Source: Dysgonomonas gadei ATCC BAA-286 (GTDB lineage Bacteria > Bacteroidota > Bacteroidia > Bacteroidales > Dysgonomonadaceae). Taken from it: DNA of 58,436 nucleotides. The translations under genes and the position numbers were made by a program. Within the stretch, counting starts at the first letter, position 1, and each line of letters starts with the position of its first letter. The notes under the pieces were generated by a model. That model saw nothing but the letters and a program-made list of their open reading frames with translations. It did not search any database and was not told where the DNA came from. The stretch is taken from contig NZ_GL891987.1 in assembly GCF_000213555.1 (NCBI RefSeq), positions 216,970 to 275,405 of the forward strand. Reading direction: 5' to 3'. This document shows positions 43,715-52,397 of the stretch, one piece after another.

Positions 43715-45170
43715 TACCGAAGTAAAAGTACATGATAACTTTTCATTAGAGTTTAAGATTGGTTTTATTACCAGTAAAAACACGAAGGATGTGAATGATT
43801 TCAAGATCAACACCTGGCTGTTTTTACCCAACAGCCTCGATATAAATCGTTCTACCTATAAGAAAAATGATTTCTACAGAGATGTAAAGAATAATATCCG
43901 TCTCATTACCCCGATATACTCACTGGCCGAAATACTTAAAGCGGGGCGGGGACCTTTACCCCGTTTACAGAAAGCGCTGGACGATTTGGCGGTGAATCCT
44001 GCCGATGAGGTAAAGTCGGAGAGCTTCGTCTATCAGGTGAAAATGTTTGTTTGTATTCTCAAAAGTGCCTTGCGTCGCCATGTACAGATAATAAAGAATA
44101 CGACGACAGATGAAAAAGTAGCTTTACATGTCGAAAATTATATACGTGATATCAGGGATATAGCATTGCAATACCGTGAAATGTGGGATGAGTTGACTAA
44201 ACCTGATATTACCCAACAACAGAGGGAATTCTTCCTCTATGGAGACGACTTCCTTGGGAATATCACCGAGCAATACACGTTTCAGATCATGAGATTTCTG
44301 GAAGGGCGGCCTGTATATGCACGTTTGAAACCTGAATTACACCGATTGGTGGAAGACGAAATCGCTCATCGTAAAAAGCGTGGGTTCAGGCTGTTGGATA
44401 AGGGTGACGAAAAGCATAACAGCCTGGTCATTTCTCAGCGAAATATTTTGAAGAAGCTTGTGGAAAGCGATCTGTTCCTACAAATAGTGCGGAAAAAGGA
44501 CGGATTGCTGGCCGAGCAGTTTTATTATAGTATAGCGGCGGGCATAGCTATGGTGTTTGCTACTGTCGTGTCTTTTTTTGCCACATTGCGGTTTGGAAAT
44601 TTTACCACCGACCTGTTTATTATACTGGTCTTCAGTTATATGTTCAAAGACCGGATAAAAGATATGATGCGCTACTATTTTTCGTCCAAACTGGGCAAAA
44701 AGTATTTCGATACCAAATTGAAACTGAGTATCCGCAAGCAGGAAATAGGATGGATAAAAGAAGCGTTTGACTATATCGAAGAAAGCAAGCTGCCCGAAGA
44801 AGTCCGTAATTTAAGGGCCCGTTCACCCCTTGTGGAAGCTGAAAATCAGTTTTATGACGAGAAAATTGTACTCTATCGTAAATGGGTAAGCCTGTCGAGG
44901 GAAGATATAGAAAAGTATAAGGAATACCGCTTATCGGGCATTAATGACATTACCCGTTTCAACCTGCTGAATTTTACACAGAAGATGGATAATCCTTCTA
45001 TTCCGCTATATATGTCCGATGAGGAGAAAGGTATTGTGGAGATAGAAGGCAATAAAGTCTATTCATTGTACTTTATTGTGCAATGTATATCCGATAAAGA
45101 CGAATACTACAGAAAATACCGTGTGTTGTTCAACCGCAATGGGATTGCAGATGTGAGCGAACTCAATTAG
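43707..45170 (+). CDS. Membrane-anchored protein of unknown function, coupled to CYTH gene
   Basis: A 487-residue protein I do not recognise. A long soluble N-terminal part (1-270), largely helical from about residue 90, is followed by two adjacent transmembrane helices (about 275-315: YYSIAAGIAMVFATVVSFFA and TTDLFIILVFSYMF). A basic helical segment (DRIKDMMRYYFSSKLGKKYF) and a C-terminal soluble part complete it. Both ends should face the same side, probably the cytosol. The 8-bp overlap with the CYTH gene implies a shared function, perhaps a membrane platform for the phosphatase. Confidence 0.75.
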   Translation: MIDTEVKVHDNFSLEFKIGFITSKNTKDVNDFKINTWLFLPNSLDINRSTYKKNDFYRDVKNNIRLITPIYSLAEILKAGRGPLPRLQKALDDLAVNPADEVKSESFVYQVKMFVCILKSALRRHVQIIKNTTTDEKVALHVENYIRDIRDIALQYREMWDELTKPDITQQQREFFLYGDDFLGNITEQYTFQIMRFLEGRPVYARLKPELHRLVEDEIAHRKKRGFRLLDKGDEKHNSLVISQRNILKKLVESDLFLQIVRKKDGLLAEQFYYSIAAGIAMVFATVVSFFATLRFGNFTTDLFIILVFSYMFKDRIKDMMRYYFSSKLGKKYFDTKLKLSIRKQEIGWIKEAFDYIEESKLPEEVRNLRARSPLVEAENQFYDEKIVLYRKWVSLSREDIEKYKEYRLSGINDITRFNLLNFTQKMDNPSIPLYMSDEEKGIVEIEGNKVYSLYFIVQCISDKDEYYRKYRVLFNRNGIADVSELN

Positions 45171-45286
45171 ATAAAGGTTACAGGAAGATTTCTGCGTCTT
45201 TTCTTTTTTTGGTTCTGGATATAAGCATATACTGTAACACTGGCTATGGCAGCTACTAAAGTTACGGCTAATACTTTTTTTGTCAT
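45167..45286 (-). CDS. Possible 39-residue single-TM microprotein
   Basis: An ATG-initiated frame of 39 codons encodes MTKK, a hydrophobic helix (VLAVTLVAAIASVTVYAYI, about residues 5-23) and a strongly basic tail (KKKRRR at 27-32). This layout fits a small inner-membrane protein with a charged cytosolic tail. Its stop overlaps the end of the convergent 487-residue gene by 4 bp. It lies 106 bp downstream of the EamA permease gene on the same strand. The length is too short for codon statistics, so it is only probable. Confidence 0.5.
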   Translation of the reverse strand: MTKKVLAVTLVAAIASVTVYAYIQNQKKKRRRNLPVTFI

Positions 45287-45392
45287 ATCGTTAATTTTAT
45301 ATCAATATCTATTAGGATATAGTAAAGGTACTAACAAAAATCGGAATACAGATGTATTGAAAACAAGAATATTTAAGATAAAGACAGTCTCT

Positions 45393-46295
45393 TTATCCGG
45401 GTTTGAATTTCAACTTGAAGCCATTCTCTGCCACATAGACACCCAACAGGATAAATACGGAGCCAAACAGTGCGACAATCGTTATATGTTCATCGATAAC
45501 AATTGCCGATGTGAGTAATGTGACAAGTGGAACGAAATAGATATAATTGGATGTTTGCACCACTCCCAATTCTTTCACGGCGCTGTTCCATGCGATAAAA
45601 CACAGCAGCGACGCTATTAACCCGAGAAAGATGAGATTTGATGCTATTACGGGATTGATGAGCAAAGAGGGAGTGAATGTAGCCGAATCCATCAGGGAGA
45701 AAGGCAGCATGGTTATAATTCCGTAAAAGAAAACTTTCCGGGTAATAAACAAGGTGGAGTATTTTCCGTTCAGCTGTTTGAGTATAATGCCGTAGAAAGC
45801 CCAGGACAAGGCAGCCAATACTGTCAGCATGTCGCCAAGAGGATTGATCCGTAAAATAAAACTACCATTGAAAACAACCAAAGCCATACCTACAAGCGCG
45901 ACCAGCGATCCGGTAATAAGACGGGGTCTTAATGGCTCTTTTTTGTAGAAAAGGAATGTCAGCAAGGCGGTGAAAATAGGTGAAGTACATACTATCAGTG
46001 AAACGTTGGAAGCCAGTGTTATACCCAAAGCTGTATTTTCAAATACAAAATATAATGCGCCTCCTGTCAGTCCGGCAGCAACGCACAACAGTTCATCTTT
46101 CTTACTGTTTGCAAAAAGAGTGCGTGGACAGAAAAACCATATTCCTATATAAGCCAGCACAAAGCGGTAAAGGAATATCTCGACAGGAGAAAGGCCATAT
46201 CCGATCAGTATTTTTGTGGATACAAATGTCGTCCCCCATACTATCACCGTGAAGATGGCGATAATATGATACCAATATTTTTTGCGTGTAATCAT
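45393..46295 (-). CDS. EamA/DMT-superfamily permease
   Basis: A 300-residue inner-membrane transporter with ten helices and two EamA repeats. The first starts at IFTVIVWGTTFVSTKIL and the second near LTVLAALSWAFYGIILKQL. The family exports metabolites such as amino acids; the substrate is unknown. A TATTTTTG box (46317-46324, minus) lies 21 bp upstream of the start. Confidence 0.92.
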   Translation of the reverse strand: MITRKKYWYHIIAIFTVIVWGTTFVSTKILIGYGLSPVEIFLYRFVLAYIGIWFFCPRTLFANSKKDELLCVAAGLTGGALYFVFENTALGITLASNVSLIVCTSPIFTALLTFLFYKKEPLRPRLITGSLVALVGMALVVFNGSFILRINPLGDMLTVLAALSWAFYGIILKQLNGKYSTLFITRKVFFYGIITMLPFSLMDSATFTPSLLINPVIASNLIFLGLIASLLCFIAWNSAVKELGVVQTSNYIYFVPLVTLLTSAIVIDEHITIVALFGSVFILLGVYVAENGFKLKFKPG

Positions 46296-46316
46296 AATGT
46301 GTTTGGAATATGACTA

Positions 46317-46324
46317 CAAAAATA
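46317..46324 (-). promoter_or_regulatory. -7 box (TATTTTTG) upstream of the EamA permease gene
   Basis: A perfect TAnnTTTG on the minus strand, 21 bp before the start codon. It lies in the 71-bp gap after the tandem GNAT gene. Confidence 0.4.
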
Positions 46325-46366
46325 ATGGATATGGCCCGTTTTTATAGTATAATAATCCAATAAATT

Positions 46367-47407
46367 TTAACAAAAATCTACAGTCCCGTCCATACCTTCA
46401 AGTGTAGCGTCAACCAGTTCGTATACCATCACATTCTCTTCAGTGAATTCCAGTATATGCCTGATCCCATATGCGGATGTAGGTTTAAATCCAAACCGGT
46501 GATAGTATGCAGGATCACCACAAAGGAAAACGGCCTTATAGCCCATCTCGCGCGCAATCCTGAAACCTTCTCGAATTAATGCAGAGCCGATACCTAAATT
46601 TCTGTATTCGGGAAGAACAGAAATGGGTGCAATGAGAAGGGCTTCTGTTTTGCTGTTGTCAGTTCTTGTTACATATGTTTTTGTGAACATGATTTGTCCG
46701 GCTATTTTATTATTCACTTCCGCAACCAAATCCATCTCCGGAATATAATTGTCACCATGTCGTAATTCTTGGGCGAAGTCCTGTTCATCTCCGTCCTTTA
46801 CTTTTGCTGTTTCAAAGGCTGCCTTAATAAGATTGTATACTTCGGCTTGTTCTTCCTCTCTAATTTTTCTTATGTTCAGATTATTCATATTGCTGTTTTT
46901 TACTGAATCGAGTTTCCACCATAGGCTATTCTCTTTTTTTTGATAATTTACAAAGCCGCATTTCTGCAATACCCTTTGTGATACGATATTACCTTTTTCG
47001 GTCTCTGCTGTTACGGATTTTACTCCCGGCTGACTTAATGCCCATTCGCACATTGCCTGTACGGCTTCGGTCATGTAACCTTTATTGCGGTAACGGGTAT
47101 TTGTACCATATCCTATTTCAACACATGTATTTTCCTGCGGTGAATTTTTAAAATTGGCACTGGCGATGGCTTTATTCTCCGATTTTAATATGATTTGCCT
47201 GTTGGTAAGCCAGATGAAGTTATCTGTGTCTGATAATGCTTTTTGGTACTGGTACTCCATTGCCTGTTGGACATGTTTATCGAGGCTCTCTCCGGACGGT
47301 ATCAGTCCCATTTCTGCTTCCATTCTATCCACTCCGAGCAAGAGCAGACGGAATTGCTCCGCTGTTAGCGGAACAATTCTCAGTCGTGCTGTTTCTATAA
47401 CCATCAT
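46367..47407 (-). CDS. Tandem GNAT fusion (RimJ/RimL-like plus YhbS-like acetyltransferase)
   Basis: A 346-residue protein made of two complete GNAT domains. The first (about 1-170) is of the RimJ/RimL type: ETARLRIVPL at the start, GYGTNTRYRNKGYMTEAVQA, and NIVSQRVLQKCGF. The second (about 176-346) is YhbS-like: ISVLPEYRNLGIGSALIREG and YYHRFGFKPTSAYGI. A short linker with an internal Met pair (MNNLNIRKIREEE) marks the join, so a second translation start is possible. It follows the methyltransferase gene with no spacing. The two substrates are unknown. Confidence 0.88.
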   Translation of the reverse strand: MMVIETARLRIVPLTAEQFRLLLLGVDRMEAEMGLIPSGESLDKHVQQAMEYQYQKALSDTDNFIWLTNRQIILKSENKAIASANFKNSPQENTCVEIGYGTNTRYRNKGYMTEAVQAMCEWALSQPGVKSVTAETEKGNIVSQRVLQKCGFVNYQKKENSLWWKLDSVKNSNMNNLNIRKIREEEQAEVYNLIKAAFETAKVKDGDEQDFAQELRHGDNYIPEMDLVAEVNNKIAGQIMFTKTYVTRTDNSKTEALLIAPISVLPEYRNLGIGSALIREGFRIAREMGYKAVFLCGDPAYYHRFGFKPTSAYGIRHILEFTEENVMVYELVDATLEGMDGTVDFC

Positions 47408-48199
47408 TTATCCGATTTTTTGTCCGATATAGAATACATAGCTGTAGTAATGTTTGTATTTCTTATACAAATTGATTTCTGTCAGCTGGCTTTCTATAAA
47501 CTGTTTGGCTTCTTCACTATTATTTTGCTGTTTCAGAAATGGATCTACTGCCACTTCTACTAAATCGTAGAAGTTTTCGAGCCAGCAATTTACAGGTAAT
47601 ACAAAATGAGCGATAGGTATATAGCCTGCATTCTGCATTGCAGCTACTTTATTAGGAATGGTGTCGATCCCGTCATAGTTCAACACCCAGAATTCTTCTA
47701 TTTCCTGCGGGCGCTCTTTTGTAATCCAGGATACTTCCGACACTGCGATATATCCTCCCGGCTTAAGATACTGATGCCATTCGCGCAGTCCTTTTTCGAA
47801 ACCTATATGGTAGATAGAGCCTTCGGCCCACATAAGATCGAGTTCATTGTCTGAAAAAGGAAGATCTTCCATAGAGCCGATAAGGTTAGTGAACCTGTCT
47901 TCAAATCCGGCCTGTTTGACATTCTTATCCAGTATTTCTATAAATTTTTCCGATAAGTCGATGGCCGTGATATGCCCTGAGGTATTTTCCGCTAGTGTGA
48001 TAGTTTGTCCTCCTGTACCGCAACCAATGTCTGCGATCTTTGAGCTGACAGGGAGACCCGGTATAAAATTCAGAGCTAGCTTAGTTATCTCTATGCTTCC
48101 CGGCCCTTGCCTGTTTACTAACTTGTAAAAGTCGAATATCAGATCAAAATCTTCTACCAGTCTTATTTCTTTTTCTGTTGTTTTTATTTCTTTATCCAT
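47408..48199 (-). CDS. Class I SAM-dependent methyltransferase
   Basis: A 263-residue cytosolic enzyme. The SAM-binding motif I is KIADIGCGTGGQTITLA, followed by ITAIDLSEKFIEILDKN, MEDLPFSDNELDLMWAEGSI and LKPGGYIAVSE. It resembles small-molecule methyltransferases of the UbiE-like group, but substrate residues cannot be read. I chose the ATG at 48199; an in-frame start at 48226 adds nine residues. The stop abuts the start of the tandem GNAT gene, so the two are coupled. Confidence 0.88.
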   Translation of the reverse strand: MDKEIKTTEKEIRLVEDFDLIFDFYKLVNRQGPGSIEITKLALNFIPGLPVSSKIADIGCGTGGQTITLAENTSGHITAIDLSEKFIEILDKNVKQAGFEDRFTNLIGSMEDLPFSDNELDLMWAEGSIYHIGFEKGLREWHQYLKPGGYIAVSEVSWITKERPQEIEEFWVLNYDGIDTIPNKVAAMQNAGYIPIAHFVLPVNCWLENFYDLVEVAVDPFLKQQNNSEEAKQFIESQLTEINLYKKYKHYYSYVFYIGQKIG

Positions 48200-48226
48200 G
48201 ATAATTGATGCTTTTAGTTTGTGCAT

Positions 48227-48627
48227 ATCGTGATATGAGGGTATAACAAACCTTCATAGATGATAGTCACAAAATGTTTTTAATAAAATATAAAAGAAAA
48301 ATCACCCGAAAATGAAGTATTCGGGTAAAGAATGAAGGGATAGCCGGTAAAAGTAAGTTGTATTACAGATTACAGGCTATTTACAGCACCAATATATTCT
48401 TACGTGTAAGAGACATAAATTGTTTTAATGTTAACGCAAAGATATAATTAATATCAGACCGGACAAAACATATTGAAATTTAGCGGAATCGGTGTATCCG
48501 TATAAGGAAAGGTTTTATCTGAGAATGGCATATGCCTAAAAAACAATAGGCTCATTAGAGTTGTTTTTATTAAAATATATTCGGAACTTAGAGGTACAGA
48601 TAATAACCCATTAAAAAATAACCTATT
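48227..48627. other. Divergent intergenic stretch (methyltransferase / fsa)
   Basis: No gene was seen in 401 bp. It holds the well-formed minus-strand promoter at 48437-48466 and, downstream of it in the leader, a 7-bp stem (ACCCGAA 48304-48310 with TTCGGGT 48320-48326). On the plus side, TATATTCG near 48580 could serve fsa. The leader of the methyltransferase would be about 230 bases. Confidence 0.55.
48437..48466 (-). promoter_or_regulatory. Bacteroidetes-type promoter of the methyltransferase-GNAT operon
   Basis: On the minus strand, TTG (48464-48466) and TATCTTTG (48437-48444) are 19 bp apart, matching the -33/-7 consensus. The long distance to the start (about 230 bp) implies a long leader or a different target. 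Confidence 0.55.
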
Positions 48628-49284
48628 ATGAAGTTTTTTATCGACACAGCCAATTTGGACCAGATCCGTGAAGCCAACGATCTCGGAGTATTAGACGGAG
48701 TAACAACAAATCCTTCCCTGATGGCAAAAGAAGGGATAAAAGGTGTGGAAAACCAGCGTAAGCATTATGTGGAAATCTGTAACATCGTGGATGGCGACGT
48801 CAGCGCCGAGGTAATAGCGACGGATTATGCGGGGATGATAAAAGAGGGGGAGGAGCTTGCTGCTCTTCACAAAAATATTGTGGTAAAAGTACCTTGCATA
48901 GAAGATGGAATTAAAGCTATAAAGTATTTCAGCAAAAAAGGTATCCGGACTAATTGTACACTGGTCTTCTCTGTGGGACAGGCGCTATTGGCCGCAAAAG
49001 CCGGAGCGACTTATGTGTCGCCGTTTGTTGGGCGTCTCGATGATATTTCCAGTGATGGTATAGACCTGGTAGGCAAGATAGTGGATATGTATTCCACATA
49101 CGATATGGATACTCAGGTTCTCGCGGCTTCGATACGCAGCACGCAGCACATTATCCAATGTATCGAAGTGGGGTCGGATGTGGCCACATGCCCCTTGGCC
49201 GCCATCAAAGGGCTGCTGAAACACCCTCTCACCGATAGCGGATTGGCTACTTTCCTTGCCGACTATAAGAAAGTGAACGGATAA
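48628..49284 (+). CDS. fsa: Fructose-6-phosphate aldolase / TalC-type transaldolase
   Basis: A 218-residue TIM-barrel of the small transaldolase family. It begins MKFFIDTANLDQIREAND and has the Schiff-base lysine K87 in IVVKVPC, plus GVTTNPSLMAKEG and TNCTLVFSVGQALLAAKAGA. The short length favours the FSA/TalC subfamily over classical transaldolase. Whether it acts as aldolase or transaldolase cannot be decided from sequence alone. Confidence 0.93.
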   Translation: MKFFIDTANLDQIREANDLGVLDGVTTNPSLMAKEGIKGVENQRKHYVEICNIVDGDVSAEVIATDYAGMIKEGEELAALHKNIVVKVPCIEDGIKAIKYFSKKGIRTNCTLVFSVGQALLAAKAGATYVSPFVGRLDDISSDGIDLVGKIVDMYSTYDMDTQVLAASIRSTQHIIQCIEVGSDVATCPLAAIKGLLKHPLTDSGLATFLADYKKVNG

Positions 49285-49310
49285 CGGATAATCGGGGAAA
49301 ATATATAATG

Positions 49311-49345
49311 AGTGCAGGTAGTGTTATATTGCCTGCACTTTTATT
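49311..49345 (+). terminator. Terminator after fsa
   Basis: AGTGCAGG (49311-49318) and CCTGCACT (49332-49339) form an 8-bp stem with a 13-base loop, followed by a TTTTATTTTT tract. It lies 27 bp after the stop. Confidence 0.75.
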
Positions 49346-49362
49346 TTTATAACTTTATCCGG

Positions 49363-49950
49363 TTAAGGAATCCATTCCACAATGTATCCTACCGGATTTA
49401 CTTTTCTCCATTTTATGAAATCCTCTACATTGTTTATTCCATCCCTGATAACAGCCTGATAATACTCTACCCCTATTATTCTCTCCATTCCACGGGTTTC
49501 ATATTTCAACTTCAATATAGTTTGCCTCTGTGCAGGGGTCATAACTTCATTTATTCTTTTAGCCATTCGTTCAAAATATCCGTCGTATTTTGAGCCTTTC
49601 AATATATGAATGATATCGATTTTCCATGCCGATCCGTCTTCAGCCTGATATTGTACATGCCATTCGATACATTGTTCTTCCGTTTCAATACCGTTTATGT
49701 ACTCCAGCCGGGTGATACCGGGTTTTGCTGCCAGTTTACTCATTGCGAGAAAACTGTCGGATACGAGCAATGGGGAAGAATATACATGAAAATCGATATC
49801 TTTGTTGGACATCAGTAATCCCGTTTTAAGAGAACCTACAAGGTTTACTTCTGCACCGACTGATTCCCAGATTCCGATAATTCCGGTTTTCTCTATTATT
49901 TCATGTGCTTTTTCCTGATTTTTTACTGCAATGTCGATGAAATTTTCCAT
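49363..49950 (-). CDS. Nucleotidyltransferase-fold protein, function unknown
   Basis: A 195-residue cytosolic protein. VGSLKTGLLMSNKDIDFHVY (residues 38-57) carries the GS and D-x-D motifs of the nucleotidyltransferase fold, and WKIDIIH may give the third acidic ligand. The rest matches no family I can name. It could be an active transferase or an antitoxin-like protein, but no toxin gene adjoins it. It faces fsa across the terminator. Confidence 0.7.
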   Translation of the reverse strand: MENFIDIAVKNQEKAHEIIEKTGIIGIWESVGAEVNLVGSLKTGLLMSNKDIDFHVYSSPLLVSDSFLAMSKLAAKPGITRLEYINGIETEEQCIEWHVQYQAEDGSAWKIDIIHILKGSKYDGYFERMAKRINEVMTPAQRQTILKLKYETRGMERIIGVEYYQAVIRDGINNVEDFIKWRKVNPVGYIVEWIP

Positions 49951-50088
49951 AGTTGACGCTTATTTCCGGAGTCTAAGGTATTTAATTCTTTTGTATTTTC
50001 ATACATTAAATGCCTGTTAATGTCATATATGAATTATTTTATCCAATCGATTTTCTCTGTAAAGAGTCTATCATCTCTATTTTTTTTG

Positions 50089-50096
50089 TAAGTTTG
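50089..50096 (+). promoter_or_regulatory. -7 box (TAAGTTTG) upstream of the 322-residue protein gene
   Basis: A perfect TAnnTTTG, 41 bp before the start at 50137. No clear TTG at -33. Confidence 0.35.
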
Positions 50097-50136
50097 TTAG
50101 AGTCGTCATTTTATAAATTCTCAATAATTTACCCCA

Positions 50137-51105
50137 ATGTCAATATTCGGTTATGCAATCCTTATCTTTATCATTATCCGGCTCGTAAATCATTTTATAA
50201 AGCAAAGCCGTGAGCAGAGCCAAACTCCATCGAGCGGATTTAATTGGGCCGATTCCTATTCTCAAAGGCTTCGCTCTATTCTTAAAACCTGCGAGGGGTT
50301 CGACGAGGATGAGATAATAGACAGTGCTGTCGGCTTCTATTTATTCAGCTATGATAGTGCGGCTAAAGAGTTCATTTTCATAGAAGAGGATGATGTAATT
50401 CATCGGTTGTCTTACCGTGATCTTATAGATTATAAAGTGAGGGAGAGTAAAGATTACAGGATAATAATTGATCTCAAAACCTCTTTTTCCGGCAAACCAT
50501 ATATTTCACTTGTATGCTTTGAGCGGGAAAAGCTTTTGCGAAAAATGCCTCAGCTGCAATATAAGATGCATGAAATAGATAATCTATATGAACTGGAACG
50601 GGATAAGATTGATGAAATTGAGGATGTCCTATCCGGGATTATTGAAGAAAACAAGGCGGTTGCTGATACTCCTCCTCCTTATAAGGAAGAACAAATCGTG
50701 AAAACTGAGGTGATAAAGGTTGAGATTCCTCCTGTTCCTGGTAATGTCGCAGATATAGTTGCAGCAATAAAAGAAGAGAAGGAAGAGGCTATTGCATTTT
50801 TATATGAAGGACTGGCAATAGAGACTGTAAGGGAAATCCCGGATGTATACGAGGTCGCTCCGGAAGCAGAAGAACAATCAGAGCCACTTATAGTGGAAGA
50901 AAAACCAATAGAAACTGATCCTGAGATGGAGGAAGAAACACCTGTAATTGAGGGGGAAATACAAATACCGCTTTCGGAAATAGAAGAATATTCGCGTGGA
51001 AAGTTTCTTGAATACGAAGTCCGGTCTGCGGTAAGTGATGCTAAGATGAGGGGACTGAAATACATCAGCCTTTCTAAAGAGCAGCTGGAGAGGTTAAAGT
51101 CATAA
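50137..51105 (+). CDS. Single-TM protein with acidic tail, function unknown
   Basis: A 322-residue protein I do not recognise. A transmembrane helix at the extreme N terminus (about 3-20, FGYAILIFIIIRLVNHFI) is followed by a globular part (about 40-165). A long Glu/Pro-rich, probably disordered segment (about 170-270) precedes a short C-terminal helical region (ISLSKEQLERLKS). The acidic spacer would set the C-terminal part away from the membrane. No enzymatic motif. Confidence 0.7.
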   Translation: MSIFGYAILIFIIIRLVNHFIKQSREQSQTPSSGFNWADSYSQRLRSILKTCEGFDEDEIIDSAVGFYLFSYDSAAKEFIFIEEDDVIHRLSYRDLIDYKVRESKDYRIIIDLKTSFSGKPYISLVCFEREKLLRKMPQLQYKMHEIDNLYELERDKIDEIEDVLSGIIEENKAVADTPPPYKEEQIVKTEVIKVEIPPVPGNVADIVAAIKEEKEEAIAFLYEGLAIETVREIPDVYEVAPEAEEQSEPLIVEEKPIETDPEMEEETPVIEGEIQIPLSEIEEYSRGKFLEYEVRSAVSDAKMRGLKYISLSKEQLERLKS

Positions 51106-51304
51106 CCCGATTCTAAAGTTGAACTTGTATTGAATTCTTCAGGAAAAACTTTATCTATGGAGAGAGAAGGTAAGTAGAGAACAGCAAAAAAGAAGAATAT
51201 GATAGAAAAACTGACGAATGAAAATCGGGTAAAAGTGTCAGCTTTATATAGAAACTGTGTAAAAAACATTCTTAATTCTTCATTTTTAATTATTAATTGA
51301 TTTC

Positions 51305-51320
51305 TGTTACCTTTGTAACC
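51305..51320 (+). repeat. GGTAACA doublet in reverse orientation
   Basis: TGTTACCTTTGTAACC is the reverse complement form of the doublets seen at 12.5-13.0, 27.7-27.9 and 57.9 kb. It contains TACCTTTG (51308-51315), a TAnnTTTG match 48 bp before the NPD-family gene, so it could act as that gene's -7 box. It is preceded by an AT-rich ATTCTTAATTCTTCATTTTT patch that also recurs near 12780 in the opposite orientation. Confidence 0.6.
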
Positions 51321-51363
51321 TTTTCCAATTTATGATTAATAAGTAAAAATCAAAATATAAACA

Positions 51364-52317
51364 ATGACAAACAGAATAACATCTTTATTTGGAATAAAAT
51401 ATCCCATTATTTCGGGAGGAATGGTATGGTGCAGTGGCTGGAGGCTGGCTTCGGCTGTGAGTAATGCAGGCGGATTAGGACTTATCGGGGCCGGCTCGAT
51501 GCATCCGGAAACACTTCGCGAACATATCCAAAAATGCAAAGCTGCAACAGATAAGCCTTTTGGGGTTAATGTGCCGCTGATGTACCCTGAGATAGACACG
51601 ATAATGGATATAATTATTTCTGAAGGAGTGAAGATTGTATTCACATCGGCAGGTAATCCAAAGCTTTGGACTAAAAAGTTACAGGATAACGGCATTATAG
51701 TAACTCATGTTGTATCCAGTTCCAAGTTTGCGCTGAAATGTCAGGAAGCTGGTGTAGATGCAGTTGTTGCTGAAGGATTTGAAGCCGGAGGACACAACGG
51801 GCGAGAGGAAACATCCACTATAGTGCTTATACCCCAGGTGAGAAAGAGTATACATATTCCGCTCATTGCGGCCGGAGGAATCGGTACAGGTAATGGGATG
51901 CTGGCTGCTTTTGCATTAGGTGCGGAAGGGATACAGATGGGTACACGTTTTGCCCTTACACAAGAGAGTTCGGCTTCTCAGGAATTTAAGGAACTCTGTA
52001 TTAACCTGAAAGAAGGAGATACTGTTCTCTCTCTGAAAAAGCTCAGCCCTACCCGCATGATAAAGAATGAGTTCTATAATGCAGTACAGTCTGCCGAAGA
52101 CAGAGGGGCATCGGTAGAAGAGATGCGTGAGTTGCTCGGACGCGGCCGTTCTAAAAAGGGAATCTTTGAAGGTGATCTTGTTGAGGGTGAACTGGAAATA
52201 GGACAGGTAAGCTCCTTGATAGATAACCTGCCTACAGCCGCAGATGTGATAAATCATATCGTTGCGGAATATAATATCAAAGTGGAAGATATAATCACGG
52301 GCGATTTTAAATTATAA
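51364..52317 (+). CDS. NPD-family flavoprotein (nitronate monooxygenase / FabK-like)
   Basis: A 317-residue FMN-binding TIM barrel. The start (IKYPIISGGMVWCSGWRLA), AEGFEAGGHNG, and the phosphate-binding AAGGIGTGNGM and GAEGIQMGTRF are family hallmarks. The family includes nitronate monooxygenases and the enoyl-ACP reductase FabK; residues separating them are not decisive here. No fatty-acid synthesis genes adjoin it. Confidence 0.9.
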   Translation: MTNRITSLFGIKYPIISGGMVWCSGWRLASAVSNAGGLGLIGAGSMHPETLREHIQKCKAATDKPFGVNVPLMYPEIDTIMDIIISEGVKIVFTSAGNPKLWTKKLQDNGIIVTHVVSSSKFALKCQEAGVDAVVAEGFEAGGHNGREETSTIVLIPQVRKSIHIPLIAAGGIGTGNGMLAAFALGAEGIQMGTRFALTQESSASQEFKELCINLKEGDTVLSLKKLSPTRMIKNEFYNAVQSAEDRGASVEEMRELLGRGRSKKGIFEGDLVEGELEIGQVSSLIDNLPTAADVINHIVAEYNIKVEDIITGDFKL

Positions 52318-52397
52318 AATGCTGATAGGCTCCGATCTGTTAAAGGTCCAGGTTGCCAGAGGAAGAATCACAATGTATTAAAGACAGGAGCTGCACT

